Part shown: positions 1-12,800 of the stretch, piece after piece
How positions within the stretch are numbered: position 1 is the stretch's first letter
How the letters are laid out: each line of letters begins with the position of its first letter
NCBI RefSeq assembly: GCF_008831285.2
Contig: NC_045146.1
Location: 22,027,703-22,091,702, forward strand
DNA from: Nymphaea colorata
Lineage: Eukaryota; Streptophyta; Magnoliopsida; Nymphaeales; Nymphaeaceae
Reading direction: 5' to 3'
DNA length: 64,000 nucleotides
Translations under genes and position numbers: made by a program
Notes under the pieces: generated by a model
The model's input: the letters and a program-made list of their open reading frames with translations, nothing else
Told to the model about the DNA's origin: nothing
Databases searched by the model: none

Positions 1-1636
1 CCTTCTTGATCATGTCTGGTGAATCACGCACAATAACAGTCCCTTCTGGCCGCAGAATTCGATCCATCTCCACCATGAGATCAACAAGATTGCATCTACA
101 ACATAGTTATATGCACCAATTTCCTCAACTAGATTGAAAAGAACTAATACAACAAATTTTAAAATGTTGCAACTCGAGTAATTTCTTGTATAACTTTGAA
201 TACTTAACAGGAAAGATTTCTGCATCAACGCTATCTATAAACTAACAATAACATTAAAGAAAAAGGCAACTACAAACAACAGAATTTCACAGGAAATTGG
301 TTATCTTCATCATACATAAAAAAAAATTAATCTTTTTGTTTTTCAAATTTTCTGATTTATTCTAGAACTACCTCTTACTAAAGTCAATCAAGAACGACAA
401 CACTTTTAAACTTTCTCCAGAGAGAGCATCACAGCACAAGGGACACTAAAACACGTAACTAGACAAAGGGATAACTCAAGAGTTTCTCTAGGAGAACTGA
501 TAACCATTAGATTCACAGTATGGCAACAAAACGAAAGAAATTAGAAATAATACCTGTAATTTCCTGTTCTTGTATCTCTTATCAAAGAATCAATATTCAC
601 CACATGAATAACATCATAGGTCCGAGGGTAGGTAGAAAATGCTTCACACCTATTGGCACAAAAGCATCAGTAAATTATCATAACTATGGCTTATGGAACA
701 CACCAGAGGCAAGTGCCCCTTGCAAGACAAATAGCATGAGAAGTTGACTAAACATTAACCTAAATGAAGGGAAGATATCGAGTCACAAAGTAAGGGGCAG
801 TGGGGAACAATGACTTAACCTCATAATTGATAAGATGAGCATTTTAGTGCACTCACCAATCATGATAGACACCCACAAGACCTCTGTCAAAAATTACACC
901 CAGTGTGGAATGGCTATGGGAAGGAACAATATTCATGACCCAAACAGGATCTGAGATAATGGCAGCTGCAAAGCCCCCAAAAAATGCATTCATGTCCATA
1001 ACATTGCGGACTTTTGGAGTTCCAAGCTTCAAGCCTAAAGACTTGTAGTATGCAACCCGCCTGACCCACCGCTTTGTGTCAGCCTCAAAGAGACCAGCTC
1101 TACTCGTGAGAGCAACACGTGGAGATGGTTTATTTAATCTAAGGGGCCATGTTGGAAGGGATTCAACTGCATAATCTCCTTCCATATTTGTCAATCTGCT
1201 GACACAATTTTCCAGTTCGACATACCTGCATTGAGAAAAGGGTATCCCTTCCAAATGAGCCCAAGTTCAATGAAAAAAAAAAAAAGTAACTTAACAAACA
1301 GGCATGATAAAACTTACCAAGCATAACTTGGGTTAGCAGCTTCACTGCATAAATCAAGCCCAAACTCATTTTGGTTAGGCAAACAGGAATCTCCCACAGG
1401 CTTTTTCCATATTGCAGTGTTCCCTTCCACAACAATCAATTCATAACACAATGCACGCGCCACAGCCTGAAGGTCTGCCCACTCCTTATCCTGTTTAGCC
1501 CACTGTACAGGAGGACCAGAAATAACCAGATATCCTCCAGGTCGAAGCAGGCGATCCACCTCAACAAAGTATGTCCCATCTACAATCCAATTTCAATTAT
1601 CATCAGACGCTGCTGAACAGTAATCTCAAAAACAAG

Positions 1637-1667
<31 letters not shown>

Positions 1668-2986
1668 CAGTGATGGAGAGACGCTGGGTTGATGTAGGCA
1701 ATTGCCCACATAAGTCCATACAAAATTTCTTATTTATATGTTGATGCTTCATAATTTTTTTTACTTATTCATATAGGGTGCCCCTTGGAGATTAAAATTT
1801 AAAAAGTGCCCGTTAGCCAGAAATTTCTGTCTCCACTGTTGAGAGAGAGAGAGAGCCAATCAAATGAAAAGATGCATTGAAACAACATTGGGAGATAATC
1901 TGTCACAAATTTTGCACAATCTGGCTAGAAGAAAACAAAAAAGTAGCAGAAGAGAGAGAGAGAGAGACAGGGAGAGAGACAGAGATCTTACTGTATGCAG
2001 TAAAGGGGATAAGGCATCGGGAACAGTGAACCAAGTCAAATGCATATGCAGGGAATGGCAAGCGACGAGTACCAAGCATTGCAACAAATGTTGGTATTCC
2101 TCTTTCCAAAGCAAATTGTATCTGAGACTTGTGAGAATCTCTTGGAGCAAATGAAAGAGTCAATATTTCTTTACTAAGCAAGAATCCTCCAAAACTAGCA
2201 ACCTGGATCAACATTCATGTTACACAATTCCAACAAAATAATAAGATAAGAGAAAGTGTATAATAAGTGTACAACAAAGTACATACCCCACAACCCATAT
2301 CCAGAGCTGTTCTAATTGTATGTTTACCAATAGGTACGTACTGGCCTAGTTTTTCAATATATGATACAGCACCATCTGGGAACATCGTGCCTCCACCTGG
2401 AAAGACAAAATATGGTCCATCTTCTTTCATCCAGCCTTGATGGCCCTTTCTATCAGCAATTTTATTGTAAGGCATGTTACTGTGCCATATCTGGAAATAC
2501 ATAGACATGCAATAAAATTTGAACATGAGCATGACCAATAAATATTTTCTAATAAATATCATAGAAACATTAAGTATGGGTCAGCATGTACGTCATGCTG
2601 ATGTAATCTGAGGAGGGCAAAGGAAGTAGCTGGCCACAGTAATTCTTATTATAAGAATGATATGACAAAAAATGATTCATGTCAAAAACCATAGGCAATA
2701 TAAAACATAAGTAACAGATATAACAGCCAGAAATTCCTTTTGATATTCTCTTGGGGTCAGACTTTTTGTTTTCTTGAGGAAAACCTAAGACTTACATCAT
2801 ATTGAAGGAGTTTATTGAAAAACTGGTAAGAAGCATGAGCATAGACAAGATAGAGTTCCACCAATTCAATTCTTTCCCCCAGGAGGCAGAAAACACTGCA
2901 AAAATGCAATGAATGTTTACTTTGTAGTCTTTATGATTTTTGCCTCAACACTTTGATACATTCAAACAGAGGACTGCAGTACAGGG

Positions 2987-3050
<64 letters not shown>

Positions 3051-5179
3051 TGTTGACATACAGGGGAGGAGCCAAGGTTGGGGGGGTGAGCAGCAGGGGC
3101 CCTGGCCCCCCATTAAAAAAAAAAATCTTAAATTTACATATACAATTTTAAAAATTTCATTTATTCTATATAGAAATTTTGAAAAATGATATTTCGGTCC
3201 CTGTCAAAATTTTGACATTATAATTCAGCCCCCCTCATGAAAAAATCATGGCTCCACCCCCCTTGTAGCTTAAAGGATGCAAGCAAGAAGATGCCACTTG
3301 AGATGGTCAATAGGCTGGCTAAATCAGCTCACTATTTACAAAAAAACACAATAAAAGTTCAGAGACTACAACATCGAGGGTTTGAGACAATGTAGACCAA
3401 GAAGAAATCACTAGGACTATTGAAAGCATAAGGAAATTTTTAAAGAAACAGAAAAAAGGAACCATTAACCATCGATACAAATATCTATCAGCAGAAATAA
3501 TAGTTGACAAATGAAAAGAAAAACTAAGGTAACTTTCCAGTTTCAAATTCTTTATTACAAATTCTGCAAATTTTTGTATTCTTTTTTCCCACAGCAGTAT
3601 ATCAAATCCAACGAAACCTGTTTCCATCAGGAATTTAATAAACTGCCATCCAATAAGTAAGAAGAGCAGCTATATTATATTTGATCAAACATAGCCTCCC
3701 TGCATAAGCATACGAGTAGGAATTTTCCAATTAGACATCCACCTCTCTATTTTGGACAATAGGGGATCACACATCCTTTCACTCATACTGGCCGTGAAGA
3801 ACGGGACACCAAGATAGGTGATCGAGGTCTCCACCTTAGACCAATCCAGAATCCTTTCATATTTGCCAACTATCCTATCATCCACACGAAACGTAAGGCA
3901 AGACTTTCTGTTATCATTTACAAGGAAACCAGTCGACTTTCACAGCTCCTTGAGGAAAAATTTTATGCCTCTAAGAGATTTAACCATGCCCTTCGCACAC
4001 AATAATACATCATCCGCAAAAAGAAGAGCGTAGATTTTGGGCAAAGCTGGTGCCATATCTGGAACGGTGATCTCTCTAACCGAAATTCAACGAGATCTAA
4101 TCCCATTGTACAATCCAGCCAACTACTTCTTGCCAATTAGCCGCTTATTAAAGCACCTACAAGTTAGCATAATATTGATACTACATTAGTATCCCCAGAC
4201 TCGCAACTGATGCTTCTCTTTCTCAGTGAATCAGATAATTCACCTATTATATCTTCAAGCCCATTTCCGCTCTATTGACATTTAATAGTTCAGCGAATTT
4301 TCTTATCCGCGTCACTAAAAGTACCCCGTTAATATACAACTAAAAATCAGAGGAGGAAAAGGAGAAAGAAGAAAAAACAAGCATGAGAAAAGGAAATAAG
4401 CACGAGATCTGAATTATTCTTCGCTGCTACTACTCGTACTTCAAACAAGAACCCCCAAATAGAGGAACAGCGACGGCATTAACTTCCCCGATGGCCTGAG
4501 AGTTTCTTGACACCTCAACCATAAATTTGACGATAAAAAAAACCAGAAGCCAGAATAAAAAGTATCCCTAATCCTGAAACATTTCACTAAACTAACGTGA
4601 CCTGAATGTATAAAAGCACTCGCGCAGTAATTTGGGAGAAAAGAAGTGAACTATAAAACAGAGGAGCAAAACACTATAAGGATCGACCCCGCACGGCCGG
4701 GAAGGAGACAATGAGGAAGAATCAAAATTAATAAAAGGAAAGGGAGAAGGGAGAGAATGAATCACCTTATACAAACTATCCGGCCAGGGGACGGGGATCT
4801 GGTAGCCAGAAGGCGGAGGAATGAGGCAGAGCGGAGATTCCTCTGGCATGGGGCAGTGACGCTCGCGGTAGAAGTTGCGTTCGCGGCTGAGCTGGCTGTT
4901 CCTGCGGGGGTCCTCGCAGGGCATGTGGTCCACGGCGTCAGCCGGGCAGGCCTCCAACGGCTGCCCTTCCTCCACGAGCGCGACGAGCCTCGCCCTCTGC
5001 CGTGCGTCCGTCGCGGACAGCGCAAGCGCCTGCCGGCCGGACGCGGCGAGTGAGTCGCCGAGCCTAGTGAACACCAGGAGGAAGAACACCCCCACGGCCA
5101 CGAAGAAGGCTAACGAGACGAGGTCGAGGAATTTCCACCGGCTCCCGTGCTTCTTCGAGGTCGGATTCGTGTGTCCCAT
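1..5179 (-). CDS. QUA3: QUA3-type pectin methyltransferase (DUF248), 3' end cut off by window
   Basis: Homogalacturonan methyltransferase of the plant DUF248/Methyltransf_29 family, expected to be a type II Golgi membrane protein using S-adenosylmethionine. Exons on the minus strand, all with GT-AG borders and matching phases: 4766-5179, 2287-2490, 1992-2202, 1318-1579, 857-1225, 554-649, and 1-95 continuing off the edge. This gives about 550 residues; roughly 50-60 C-terminal residues lie outside. Residues 17-37 form a single membrane anchor after a short basic tail. The luminal part has the family's paired-Cys region ([21 protein letters not shown]), the SAM-binding ALDMGCG at 200-206, [34 protein letters not shown] and [17 protein letters not shown]. 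The start at 5179 opens with MGHTNP, closely resembling Arabidopsis QUA3 (At4g00740), and no upstream in-frame alternative looks better. Intron 1 (2491-4765) is swollen by repeats and a LINE remnant. No break is seen in the visible exons. Confidence 0.93.
1690..1835 (+). repeat. dispersed repeat with palindromic GGCAATTGCC core, copy 1
   Basis: This copy sits in QUA3 intron 3. It begins with a near-palindrome around 1697-1712 and continues through an AT-rich stretch to a conserved GGTGCCCCTTGGAG-type block near 1780. Similar copies are seen at 39240-39405 (same strand), and at 24495-24615 and 25440-25530 (opposite strand). A further copy of the core lies at 34255-34270. It looks like one end of an unclassified transposable element. 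Confidence 0.6.
2989..3047. repeat. (TC)n microsatellite
   Basis: An uninterrupted dinucleotide run of about 59 bp inside QUA3 intron 1. Short GA/CT runs also occur in intron 3 of the same gene (about 1636-1668 and 1842-1856) and near 1953-1982. Confidence 0.97.
3062..3265 (+). repeat. dispersed AT-rich repeat ending in GGCTCC-type block
   Basis: Flanked by GGAGCC at the left and GGCTCC at the right, with a central AT-rich segment. The segment around 3150-3245 reappears in reverse orientation at about 25040-25160, and a more diverged relative lies at about 47985-48150. The left and right GC-rich blocks are roughly inverted. Element class unknown; it lies in QUA3 intron 1. Confidence 0.6.
3684..4090 (-). 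pseudogene. LINE reverse-transcriptase remnant in QUA3 intron 1
   Basis: Minus-strand translation shows the FADD catalytic box of a non-LTR reverse transcriptase ([13 protein letters not shown], about 4003-4040), followed by a typical plant LINE block with YLGVPFF and a WMSNWK segment towards 3690. One in-frame stop (about 3940) separates the two parts. There is no endonuclease and no 5' RT domain, so this is a dead fragment of about 400 bp. It is in the same orientation as its host gene. Confidence 0.8.
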
Positions 5180-7225
5180 CTCGCCTTCCTCTCAAACCTC
5201 ACTTGAGATCTCTCTCATCCGTCGGATCTAACCGGAATCTCGCCGGAAACCGGTGTACTTCCTAGTCGATGGCCGAGACAGAGCGTCCAGTGAAGCGTGC
5301 GAGATGAGAGAGCGTTGTCGTTTTGCTCCTTTGATCTTCCTAGAGTGGAAAATCAATATCCTCCTAGCAAACTGTTGAACTTGTAACTCAAGCTTCTGCA
5401 TTGCATTGCTGCCATTTGTAAGTTCGGTTGCGGGATTAGAGGAACCTATGCCTTTTTTGAGGTACTAAAGGGAAGGCAAGTTACTTTTCATGGTATATAA
5501 ATGTAGGTGCAAAGGGGGCCCATCGTCAGGGATGAAAACTGGAAATTTCTAAATTTTTGTTTAAAAATATTTTAACAAACTAAACATCTTGATATATTTA
5601 TAGAAACTAATTTCTTTAGTTTAAGTTCTTTTTATTAAAAATTGAGATTTGTCCATGATCAAAATTTGATGTTATATGAGTGGCTCAGTTTTACTTATTA
5701 TAACAATATAATTTTTCTTCAGTTTATTTTCAAGATTATATTTTAAAATTAGAATTGGATAAAGAAAACACCTTGATTGTTGCATTTAAACTATCTGGTT
5801 TTTGTTTGTGACCTAATGGTCTGAGACCTACGGTTGATAGCTTTTTTTTTTTTAATTATAAGAGACATACACTTATAATTATTTCAATTAAAGTAAAAAA
5901 AAAAACTATTTTACAAAATAAAAGAAATCATTAAAAAACTAACAAAAGCTGTCTCAGCATGATGTAACTTGAGAGTTGGGGCTCCTATTTGATAGTTGCC
6001 AGCAAAAATAAAAACCTATGTTAGAAACAAGAAAAGTGTATATAATCTTACTTTTGAGGCTCATATCCTCACTCTTCATGTGTGGCCCCGATTTTTAAAT
6101 GAGCACCTGTTGGCGTTGGTGGATTATATTTTTTATGGGGCTGTTTGGTAACAGTAATAATATATTATTATTTTATATATTTTATTCAAAAAATTAAGAT
6201 ATATTCGTGGAAGTATCTTATGAATGTTCTCCAATTTTGAAGTACATCAATGAATAGTAACGCACTGATATGGTTTCCAAACGACTCCCTATAAGATTCG
6301 AGTTAATTCTACTTGGATTTGAATTTGGAGTCAGATGTTCTTCCGAAACTGAATTTAGGTTCGAGTAACATCAAATATGTATATTTAAACAGGTTGGATG
6401 AACTTGCATTCAAGTCAAGTTCAATCTTAGAACACAACTGCATAAATAATCTAGCTCCAATGTCCTTAATAGGAACCTATTTTCTTCACTAAAAATTATT
6501 TAATGGATCTAAATTTGGGTTGATAGAATGTAGGCCTGTTTCCAAGTTTGCGTCCTTCGAGGCAAACCTCGTTATATATGTTGTACTACTGCACGAAAAT
6601 TTGGTACGTCAGTACGGTTAATGACAAAAATGTCATTATTTGAATTAAAAAAAAATGTAAAAAAAAAGAAATTGGAAAAAAAAAGACTCAAAAGAACATT
6701 TTTTTTATAATTTCCAAAATGCCCCCCCTTTTTTTTTCTTTTGGCATATGATTGTTGTGTGCATCGACGAATGCACGCAACTCAAACTCCCTTGGAGAGG
6801 TTTGCGTAGCATTATATATATAAAGAATGGTTTTAACCCGCCTCATTTTTCAGAGTTGTCATCCAATCTTTCTTCTTTCTGCCTGTCATCTCTTTCCTTC
6901 TCTTTCGTTCTTTGTTTCATAATAATCTTCTTTACTCTAGGATACAGATCCTCCAAAGAGAGAAAAAGACTTCAAAATTTGTGAGTGATTTTACTCATTA
7001 TATATGTGTGTGTGTAGAAAATGAGTAAAACCAATCTCATTTCGCAATTAAAGATAGATAGACGGAGTTGCTTAAGTTGTCTCCAATAGTAATTTTCATG
7101 ATCTAAATTTTTTTGTATACGTTCTTATTTGAGGAGTTTGAACAGCATGGAGCCCTTCCAACCAATTAGTATCTTGGCATCCCATTTCATGCTGGAAAGC
7201 TGCATGAACCTCAATTTACATCTCA
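5180..7225. other. intergenic spacer, QUA3 upstream flank
   Basis: About 5180-5340 is GC-richer and should contain the QUA3 leader and core promoter; no clear TATA box on the minus strand was found close to the start. From 5500 on the sequence is AT-rich with poly-A/T runs and no supported gene. The right end (about 6830-7225) leads into the copia remnant and may include its decayed 5' LTR, whose borders I could not fix. Confidence 0.6.
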
Positions 7226-9860
7226 TTATGGTATCAAAGCGGTGAAAGACTTCAAAGCTTCAAGTCCCATATTTTTTCTTTACTTATCAATGGCGTCCTA
7301 TGGCAATGACAGATTCTCAGGGACAAAACTTGACAAGTGGGTCTGCTACGCAACAACATATTGTCGTGGAGACAGGTACCACCACTCTCAAAATTGCAAA
7401 TGTTCTATTAAATGGCTTAAATTATATGTCATGATCCAAAGCTACTACTCTTTTTTTGAGTGAGAAACCCAAACTAGGGTTTGTTAATGGAAAAAATCAA
7501 AACCCGCTATTGACAACCCTAACTCTGATGAGTAAGAGTCTGGGAATCATATGGTCATGTTTTGGTTATTGAACTTTATGGATGCTAAAATTGCTGAAAG
7601 TTTTTATTATTTCAAAACTACCGATGAAATAAAGAATGATGCCAAAGAATTAAATAATACGACGCTCATGTGTCAACTCTTTAATGAAATTTATGATTTG
7701 AAGACATGTCTTATGTCATTGAGTTATTATATTGCTATGCTAAAAAAGAAGTAGAATGAGATGGACTCTTATTGTTCACTTTCAAAAGATCTTGCTCACA
7801 TTAAGAGGATTATGGACAAACAAGAAGCCAAATATTGATGACATTTGATATGCCCTTTTTGAATATGATGCATAACACCTTCTTACGAGAAGAAAAAAGG
7901 AGGAAGATTACGAAGACCGGTGACATTGTTGATACTAAAACTAATGTTGAAATAATTGAAAATGTTGCTTTTAATGTCTCAGTCATTAGAAAACATGAAT
8001 AAAGCATAGAGGTTCAGCCTTTCGAAAATAGAGACAAACAACCGGTGTGCACACATGCAAAAAAAAGGGACATGTCTGAAAAAAAATGCTAGAATTTACA
8101 TGAGATGCCGAACAACAAACAGGTCTTTTAAAGCAGCAGTATAAATCGTAGGCCCAATTGGTCCAATCTGACGCCAAAGAAGGTGAGGTTACTCTTGCTA
8201 CCATTGCAAAGATGATTAAAAATTTTAATGGCCATAAAAAATATCAACACTGTAACTACAACATTAGTGTTCACTTCACCGAGGAATCTGCCAGGTATGA
8301 ATTCAGACACCTCTTTTATTGGAAAATAATCTTGGATTGTGGATTCGGGTGCATTGAACATATGTTATGTTTGCATGATAACTTGAAGGGTATAGAAAAT
8401 GAACCTGAAAATAGAACTATCCCTATAGCTAATGACACTTCCATTAAAATTGTTGGAGTTGAAAAACAATTTTTTTTTTTGAAAAGGATCTGAAGATTCT
8501 TTTATGTCTAACCTAGCATCTAATATTCTCTTTAAATTGCAATGTTATTTTTTCTCCTACCAATGTAATCTTTCAGGATAGGTTGACGAAGATGAGATTA
8601 GTGAAGAAAGAGAAGAGAATGGAGTGTACGTGAGTCAATGTAATAATATTGTTATGACTGCTAGCTCAGGATTTGATTCTCACTTATGGCTTTGAAGACT
8701 TAGCGACCCATCTAGTAGAGTTTTGCCTTTACTATTTCCTCATGAACCATTTGATTTACATGTACGTGAAATTTGTCAATATGAAAAATGACTTGTCCTT
8801 CTTTTGGTTTGTCCCAAACTATTGCTAGTAAACCGTTTGAATTGGTGCATGCTAATATTTGGGGTCCTGTCCCAATAGCCTCATATAATGGTTTTAGATA
8901 TTATTTATTATTTATTGATGATTTTTCTAGAGTAACTTGATTATATCTTTAAGTTTTTTTGAAAAAATTGTGACTTGTTATAATATGACGAGAACTAAAT
9001 ACAATGTTTGTATTAAAACCTTAAGAAATGACAATGGGACTGAGTTTAAAAACAACTTTTCTGGAAATTTTGATAATATGAATGGCATGATGCATCAATA
9101 TTCTTGTGTAATGACACTCCGTAACAAAACAGAATGGTCAAGAGAAAAACTCGTCATATTCTTAAAACTATCATTTCTTTACTGTTTCAGTCTCGTGTAT
9201 GCCTAAACTGTTTTGGAGAAAAGCGAGTATGACTACTTGTTACCTGATTAGCCGAACTCGTAACAAAACAGAATGGTCAAGAGAAAAACTCATCATATTC
9301 TTAAAACTATCATTTCTTTACTGTTTCAGTCTCGTGTATGCCTAAACTGTTTTGGAGTAAAGCGAGTATGACTACTTGTTACCTGATTAGCCGAACTCGT
9401 AGCTACAGACTAAGAGAAAAATTACCTTTTCACATCCTTACAAGATGCAAGTTTGACGTCAATCACTTGAAATTATTCAAAAACACTATCTATGTTATGA
9501 TCGACAAAATGAACATGACAAACTTAGTCCACAAGCTCGCAAGTGTGCATGGGATATTCAGTCAACAAAAAAGGCTATAGATGCTATAACCCTTACGACC
9601 AGAGCATGTATATCTCTAGAGACATCAAATTTGATGAGTCCACACTATATTTTAAAAGCCACCATGATCAGGAAAGTCGACAGGGGAAGACTACTTTGCC
9701 CAACATTAGCATATATGATGATTTAGTTGCCATTTCTACCAACCAAGGATATCATAACGCATTAGAAGAAGCTCAAGTGCAGACTTTGACCGAAAATATG
9801 GGAGTTTATGAAGTTGAACGGGGCACGACTGAGGTCACCCAACCTAGATCAAACCAGTAA
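7226..9860 (+). pseudogene. decayed Ty1/copia retrotransposon (gag, protease, integrase parts)
   Basis: A primer-binding-site-like motif TGGTATCAAAGC (about 7229-7240; the intact form, complementary to initiator tRNA-Met, is TGGTATCAGAGC) precedes a broken gag. The gag part shows WLLNFMDAKIAESF (from about 7566) and KDLAHIKR (near 7795). A protease-like piece with DCGFGC in place of the usual D-S/T-G-A follows near 8337. The integrase core fragment includes LRNDNGTEF (near 9030), then HQYSC, FWSKASMTTCYLI and YRCYNP (near 9575). Stops and frameshifts are frequent and the element ends before any reverse transcriptase, so it is inactive and 3'-truncated. Confidence 0.85.
9121..9398 (+). repeat. 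139-bp tandem duplication inside the copia integrase
   Basis: Copy 1 is 9121-9259 and copy 2 is 9260-9398. They differ at only about two positions (CTCGTCAT/CTCATCAT and GAGAAAA/GAGTAAA). Because 139 is not a multiple of three, the duplication itself breaks the integrase frame. The near-identity shows it is much younger than the decay of the surrounding element. Confidence 0.93.
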
Positions 9861-12800
9861 TTTTTGAACAAGTATTAACTCTAAAACCAAGATTGTTATT
9901 TGGTTATTTTGAGCTTCATTTATGGCTTTTAATTCTTGAGCTATATGTGAAAGTCCTTTTTGCCCTTTTCAGATCATGAGTTGAGGTTCGTCATCTCTGG
10001 TAATGTCCATCTTGAATGAAGTACTTTCAAGCTTTCTATTTTTTTTCTTTTTAAGATATATAGAGAATGCATATCATACAATATATGGTATGAGGCTCTC
10101 GATCCTTTTTCCTCATAAAATATATGGGCCGGCGAGGTTTCATCTTCATCATGACAAAACGCTGATTTAATTTCTTTTGTGAGTTGCTTATTTAGTATCA
10201 CAATCCCATGGTTAATGGTTTCATTGAAAGAGAACGTTGATCCTTAAACCCTAAACTATTTCTTCAATGACCTTCTCCAGCTGAAGCTTAAATTTTGAGG
10301 GAAACTAATTTGATTTCATGAACGAGTCAAACTAGCCGAATGCAACGAAAGCATGTCATGTATCCTAAGGTGACAAAATAATTGAGTAGAAACTTCGACT
10401 GCTCTTTCTCGAGTCAAACCTAATTGGACTTGTTATGCACCGAGAAAAGTGCTTTTTTTTTACCAAAATTTAGGCAAAACTTCTAATTATACATGGGGTT
10501 TTCCCCTTGTGGCCTTGTGTCATAGTAGATAACAAGACTATTTTTTACTACATAAAAAAAAAATCCAACCACATATATATATATATTAATCACAAGTCAA
10601 TTTTATATGTACTGCGTGGGCAGAACGAGGTCAAGGTGCAGAGTAGGAGAAGGTGCGTTCACATTGGTCAAAGTAGTCATGTTCACATTGGTCAAAACCC
10701 TTCTAAACCGTGCGCATGTGTCCCAGATCTTTTTTTTTTTTTTTTCTCTCTTGCTTTTCTGTCTCTGTGTCAACTCTCATAAAATAAGTGAAAGAAATTC
10801 CTCCTCATTTGAATATTCATCCACCAAGATGTTTTGCCATAAATTTCTCCTTTTTTTTTTTGTTCCTTTTCCTTGTGCCCATTAATAATAAGAGGCCCAG
10901 AATTGATTCCCAAGTTTGAAATTCAAGCAATGATTCTAATGCATTCACATTTTCAGTCATTGAATGAGTGAATGGACTTCGCCCAGCAATTAAAACAAGT
11001 TGGTCGCTGGCTCGTTTCTAATTAAAGCTACCCAGCACCGTCCTCGTATGGCTGCAATGAAGAAGGGTTCAAACTGGGCTCGGACCATGTTTTTTAGTTT
11101 CTACTAAGAGCACCCTAATCTCGTTTAGCATGATTTAATTCTGAATTGGATGCAGAATAAGTAATACCATATGCTTATCCCGTTACTATTTGTACATTTT
11201 TTTTTGTTAATCAGATCGGATTATATGCCGTGTTTATGTCACGCTAACCACATTTGCACGTAAAAATGAACTGATCATTGGTTTATTTAGATCATGGTTT
11301 GGAAAGAATTGGTCCATTCGAAACCACTGTTGATCCAAACTGGGCCTTGAATACAGAGCCAGTTAGAGTCAGAGTCAGGAAACTGACATGTATACTGGCG
11401 CTAACCTGGGCAGGGAAAGCACCAGCGTTAGTGTCAGTGGTGCCCGCAGTATGATAGCGTGCTTGACCTCTGGTCTCGACTCTGTCCTGTCCCGTTCTTG
11501 CAGGGCTCATCAAGAAGGCCCTGACACACGAACCCACAAGAAAGCTAGATGTGTGGACCCAGTGAATCGGGTCCAATACGATCTTTCGACTGGATCCGAA
11601 AATGTAATCGGTCCCCACCAAGGTTTAATTTGGATCCAGACCTAGGATTTAAAACATGATCCAAGTCTTGATCAAATTGACACACTTTACATTGGCCAGA
11701 AATGGATTAGATTTGAGTTAAAATGTGTTTAAACTATGTGAAATCGAGACATTGATTTGCATCATGAGGTGTATTTTACGTCACATTTTAATTCTTCCAA
11801 GGCAAGTAAAAAGCCATGCAACTCTTGGCAATTTCTCGATGTCGGTTCTACCAATCATTCTATTCTATAGGCCACGAACGTCCCCACACGGACAAGGCCT
11901 TTAAGTGGGGAGCATATCTTAAGCACAAACATGTGATTAACATTAGTTTATGTGCATAATTGAGGAGAACATACGCAATATGGATACTGGTAGGTGCAAC
12001 AGTAGAATATATATGTATATATTTTCTCTCTTTCTCTCTCGTTATTATTATGGATCCCACCTCTAAAACGATCAGGTCGGGCAATTATAAAATAATTATG
12101 CGCCCTCAATGAGTGCCTCGTCTAGTTGACAAGCTAGGAGTTTGCAATTAAGAACTTAGAATGGAGGAAATTCAATGTATGTTTCAATTATTAAACTATG
12201 AGTTGCTTAAGGCTATGAACTGGGTCAAGTCCTCATTGTCAAGCTTGAGCTACTGTATTCTTGTGCAGGCCAAATATTCGTTTTTGTTCCTTTAGTTGAA
12301 CTTCACAAACTTGGTCATATGTGAAAAGTAGATATAAGATTATTAAGTTCGACAACAAATCTCTTTAGGAGAAGAATTTCATCATACCACCCATTTGAAA
12401 CTGAAACTTAAAGTCACTATTTAGTAACTCAACTTATGTTGTTATCCATTAAAGTAATGGTTTAGTGACTCAACTTATGTTGTTACTTTATTAGTACCTA
12501 TTCAACCATTTCTATCCCCATATTATTATATTAAGAAAAAAAAAATATATATATATATATAGAGTGGGTGTCCATTTCATACAGAGAAAAGATTTTCCAT
12601 TTCTTCACAGTTACCCTAACATTAGTATTTCTTCATATGCACATGACTTGAGAGAATCGATTTTAACTGCTTATGGTTTCTGACAGAAGGACCCATATAA
12701 CTGAATCATTTCACTTTAATGGATTCAGTGACATCATATCTGCAGCCCTATCATTTTTCATCATTTAAGCTCTTTATTTGCTTCAAAGCTTGAACTGGGA

